Part shown: piece after piece, positions 59,601 to 64,000 of the stretch
Position numbering within the stretch: the first letter of the stretch is position 1
Layout: the number at the start of each line of letters is the position of its first letter
DNA from: Malurus cyaneus samueli
Lineage: Eukaryota; Chordata; Aves; Passeriformes; Maluridae
Direction of reading: 5' to 3'
NCBI GenBank assembly: GCA_009741485.1
Contig: CM019237.1
Coordinates: 46,236,982 to 46,300,981 of the forward strand
DNA length: 64,000 nucleotides
Notes under the pieces: model-generated
Told to the model about the DNA's origin: nothing
What the model saw: the letters and a program-made list of their open reading frames with translations, nothing else
Databases searched by the model: none
Translations under genes and position numbers: made by a program

Positions 59601-62600
59601 AGAATAGATGTTAAAATTGACATGAATTACCTTTTGGCAGTGTAACAATACCCACACAAGACATCTAGAAAGAAAGAGAAGTTCTTCAGCAGCACACTGC
59701 AGTCTGGGTCTTCAACTGACTGTACTTGGTGAAGTTTTTTCTCCTGCCTTTAGGCTTGGCCATATAGCTGCTTACTCCAAAATCCCGCTACCATTGCATG
59801 CCTGGCTGTATGGCCTCTGGCTGTACCTGTCCCTGCAGAATGATGACTCTCAAGGGAGCCTGACACTCATACTCAGTATCTGGGTACAAGCACACTGGCA
59901 TGCTCTGACAGATAGTATAGATGTCAAAAATATCAGGAGTTTCTCTTGCCCCTCCTTCTGGCTTAATATAACGGCTCATGAGCACCACTTTGGCCAGGGT
60001 TTCAGTGCAAACACCAGTGAAAGATTCAAATACTGTCCAGCATACACAGCTGATTTTTCAGTTTGGAGCACTGGCTTCCAGACAGGAAGCCACCTGTGCC
60101 TGGCTGGCTGCAGCAAGAGTGGGAAGCAGAAGTTTGGTGTTTTGAAGCGGCATGAGATTTGAGCCTTTAAGTATTATACATATCACTCAGCTATTTTCCT
60201 TCTCCGCATACAGCAAAAATCCTTCTCTGTATTTTAAAACCTTCACGTGCCTTTCTCTTTCTTACCTGTATTTCTATCATTTTTCTTTTCCCTCATACAA
60301 GCTTTTTCTCTCCATGAGGAGCTGCTCTTCTTACTGACCTTTTGCTCTCTCATGACTCTGAGCTTGCAGGTTCATGTAAGCCAAACACCTTCACTATCTT
60401 CCTGCCAATATATCTCAGGCCTTATCCTGCTTCTGGATAACATTTGTTGCTCACAGCTATGTCTTTTCACTATGAAATTTTCAAAAGCATCAATTGATGA
60501 TTGAGAATATTTTGTCTCTTAAAAAGCAGTAATATGCTTATGACTTGAGGATTTATAATGCTCCAGATAAAACCTGCATATGAGATATCAAAAGGGAGTA
60601 ATGAAGTACTTCCAAATCATGAAGCAATAAAATCCAACATAAAGAAGGAAAAGGAGGGAGAAATTATTAGAAGTTCAAAATACTACAGTGGGCCTGCATG
60701 CAATTTTGTGTGACTGCAGTTTTGTGTGACTGATATTTGTTTTATTGGCTCATCAGATGCTACAAAGATGAGCAACATCCTGCACTGCTCAGAAATGCCT
60801 CTGCCAGTGGATCTGATGGGCACCTGCTCTGGTCATGTGTTAAATCTCAAAAGCCATTGTGCACCAGGCACCTCTGCTATGTGACTGAGTATAGCAACAT
60901 GGCTCTGGCACCAATGGAGAAGGCTCTTGCCCCTCAATTTGGGTCAGAAAAGTTATGTATCCAAATTTTACCATGCCAGGACTGAGACACCGCTCTACCT
61001 AGGAATGCATCCCTATAATGATTGTCAGGCTTGTGTCATCCCCAGTTCTCTTCCATCTTGTACCCCTTTGGGTTCCACACAGTTATTTATAGGTTCCTTT
61101 CTGAAGTGTTTGCCTCTAGACAGAGATTATGAACATGAAGAAACAATAGTACAATACACAGTTATAAATTTATACAAACAATCTATCAGCTAACAGGGTT
61201 TGATTAGCCTCAAGTGTCCTGACCTGCTTTGTAGATCTTCCCTAGGATAACAAAGATATTCTGGCAGGTGCAGGAAGTCCTTTCAGTTTTGTATCATTAG
61301 TGCCAGAGCCCCTGTTGGAGGCCAATTACTCCACCTACTCCTCTTTTCGATGTGTGTCTTTTATTTTGCTTCAGTCCTGTGCTGAAGCCTTAGGAGCAGA
61401 TTGAGGCAGACCCGTTCTTCAAGGCCCTTTTCACAGCAGATCAAGTACAGGGGATTGCAGAGAAAGAAGTGAGGAAGAAAATCTCAGCTGCTGTGTCACG
61501 TAGGGACACAAAACGTAAAGCAGCTCTGGAAAATCTGCAGTCATCAAGGCACAAATAAGCAAGGTTGTAAGGAAGCACTTTGGAAGCATGAGCAGAGAGC
61601 AGAAAATGAGGCCTTAAGGAGCAGTATATAAGTGGGAAAATTAGATATTTGGTTCCTTTTAACTTCTGCACACCGGAAAGGAGAAAATGAGCTAATTTGT
61701 CCACCTTAATCAGCTAAGTACTCCTTCCTCACCTTGTGCAAATTGCCACATTTCCCATTAAAGTCAATGATGCTCTGCAGACATCTTCAGCTTTTTCACA
61801 TTTTTAAGATAGCCTTGATAAAGGAGATCTCAGAAAGACATGCAATCTAAGAGGCTTCTCATGCAAACCCAGTTGAATTTGAGATACAGCAGAGAGACAG
61901 CTGTGCACGATGCCATGATGGACTCTTCTGCTTGCTCTGAATCATAGGTGGAAATGAAGGAGGATGAGAGAAAAATTCTCCTGCTATCCTCTAGACATGC
62001 CTGAAAGCACAGTCTAAAGGCAGTTCTCTTTTTTTTCTCATCCTACACAATGCTTAGGTAACAAATCCATCCCAAAAGCATCCACAACCTGGTAAAGAAT
62101 ATTACAACATCATTAGAATTCCCACAATAGATTAAATCAGCTTTCAGAAGTTTAAATATCACCTCTTTAACAGAGCATCAAATCTCTTGCCACTGGTAAC
62201 ACATGATTATGAAATCATATCTAAGCCCAGATTATGCTTCAAGTATAGCTTTGAAAATGCTGAAGTATTTCTGACTACATCAGATGCAAAAAGCACCTCA
62301 CAGCTGCAAGCCTTTAAGCAAGCAAATAGAAAAGCCACTACTTATAAATCTTCCCAGGAACAGCACTGGCTGGAGAGAAAGACTAATACTGTACAGGCTG
62401 CATGTGTTCAGTTTTCTGAGATTTTGCATGATTGCTCCTCCCACCCTGCTTCCTCCTAAATACTGGAGCTATTACAGGATTTCCAAAATCTGAAGTAGTT
62501 CAGATGATTTTCCCTAAATGTCACCTTTTTCTTATTTTCTGTCAAAAATTTTGTCCTGTTGGCTTCTGAATTTACATCCGTTTTCATCATATATAATTCT

Positions 62601-64000
62601 CTATGGAAAGAAATCACAAAGCTTAGACATCCATAGGACATGGAGGAATAGCTCTTATGTTTTTATTGTCTGAAAGATGTTATCCATGAACATTGCATTG
62701 AAAGAGATCACAAATGACCTCATGATAGAGTTCTATCACACCCCCCTCTCTGTTGTCTCTATCCCTGAGTTTAGGAGACCTAGTTTAAACGGTTGGTCCT
62801 TATTAATAAGCTGTTGTATACCTTCAACCATCCCTGGTCACTCCTCTGTTCCTTCCCTTTTTCAAAGGAAGAAAACCCAAAATGCACCTTAAGAAAGTTC
62901 CAAGAAGCAGCATCAGAAGTGCCCATAATGTCCAGGCTGTGCTTTCACCAAAGATTTACATACACAGTCACACAATGAAGTTCCTGGTTTCATTCTTTCT
63001 CTTGTAATTTCATTGCCCAAGACACCTGGACATGGATTCTGCCTCCCTGTCTCATCTGCCAGCTCTTTGGGCAATTCTTCAGTGACTCAGGGATCTCTCT
63101 TCTAACCCACTTACTTGAGATCCCTACATCAAGCAAAGATGCCATGAAACAGCGCTGCACTGTTTTTCTCATTTGCATGTTGCATCTTCTTCTACACTGT
63201 TTGCTTTCTAGGTCTCATGTTTATTGTTCCTGTAAGAGCATTATTGTACAGTCTTTTCTATCAGCAAAACAAATCTTCACAAAGGTGCATTTGCCAGTGC
63301 ATTGCCATTTTTTTCCATTACCTGCCCTTAGCATCACCCCGAGCGTGCAAATCACTGGTGGTGTTAGGATCTGCATTTTGAAGTGGGATCAAAGGCACAT
63401 CTGAGCTACAACCAGGACTCCATGAAGAAGGGGCTTGTGGATGCCCTGGGTTTTATCCAGCTTCATCTGCACTGATTTAGAAACGAACTGTCAAACAGCC
63501 ACAGCTTCTAGGGGAATACAGGTTTACACTTGTTTCTGTGCTTTAGGCCAGAATAGCTTATTCTTCCATACAAAGGTGGCTACCTTACCTGTGGTAAAAA
63601 ACTGCATCTAAAGCCAGTGTTAAGCCTCTCAAAGTCCTGATGTATAAAAAGATCGTGCCCACCTTAGGAATGCCATTAAATGATTGTTCTTATAGCTCAA
63701 AGGTGGTTTATTAAATGACAAGCTAACATTCAACAGTGATTACTTAGCATGACTGAAAAACTCCCATAGTGCTCACTGAGAGGCAAGATAATAACCTGAA
63801 GTCATGAAAATGTCTTGGAGAGAGTCATAATAGTTGTACTGTAATGGTCTACATGACACTCTGAAAAACCACTTGTCTTGCTTTGCTATGGAAAGCTTAG
63901 CTAAGTGAATATAAAGCTCTTTGGGATTGCTGTTGAATTAATGGTGATTGTCAGGACATGCTGCAGGGCCACGGTGCTGAGCGCAAGCTGATGCCTACGA
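56680..64000. other. 5' flank or 5' intron of ANO4, no recognised gene
   Basis: Upstream of the start-codon exon. There is no CpG island or obvious promoter, so the ANO4 promoter and any earlier exons probably lie outside the window or are unrecognised. Content noted: an assembly N at 56792, a 17-base T-run at 57605-57621, a minus-strand open frame near 59788-60053 with protein-like composition, and a 16-bp near-repeat (TTTTGTGTGACTG twice) at 60704-60732. I see nothing else I can name. Confidence 0.7.

Overview
This looks like a window of vertebrate, specifically bird, nuclear DNA. It is AT-rich and CpG-poor. The coding pieces are short, separated by kilobases and bounded by GT/AG splice signals. 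The repeats are a CR1-type LINE tail and LTR families I associate with songbird genomes. A passerine is my best guess, but that rests on remembered repeat families. Two single N positions (21917 and 56792) show it is an assembled draft. I see no bacterial-style gene, operon, CRISPR array, tRNA or rRNA.

The one gene I can identify is ANO4 (TMEM16D, an anoctamin membrane protein), read right to left on the minus strand. Five consecutive coding exons are present, and their reading phases join exactly: 56473-56679 (contains the likely initiator Met), 42140-42250, 35675-35811, 30978-31136 and 7094-7194. Counted from that Met they encode about 192 residues. These are the cytoplasmic N-terminus and the start of the anoctamin dimerisation domain. 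The membrane-spanning part must lie beyond position 1. The rest of the window is intron (1-7093, 7195-30977, 31137-35674, 35812-42139, 42251-56472) and 5' flank or further 5' intron (56680-64000).

The introns carry identifiable repeats. A solo LTR at 14477-16028 has perfect 5-bp target-site duplications and two internal minisatellites. Two LTR fragments lie back to back at 23982-25062. A third LTR of another family sits at 39346-40311, is unusually CpG-rich, and has CTCF-like cores and a strong G-quadruplex tract. A CR1 3' end lies near 9744-9930. There are also TA, T/G and A/C low-complexity tracts.

The points most worth a second look concern how this gene may be expressed. The start-codon exon is open in the ANO4 frame all the way back to its acceptor, with a second overlapping open frame ending 2 nt before the Met. 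Exon 35675-35811 has a tandem (NAGNAG) acceptor. LTRs carrying promoter, polyadenylation or insulator-like motifs sit in ANO4 introns. I did not find a complete previously unknown system here.
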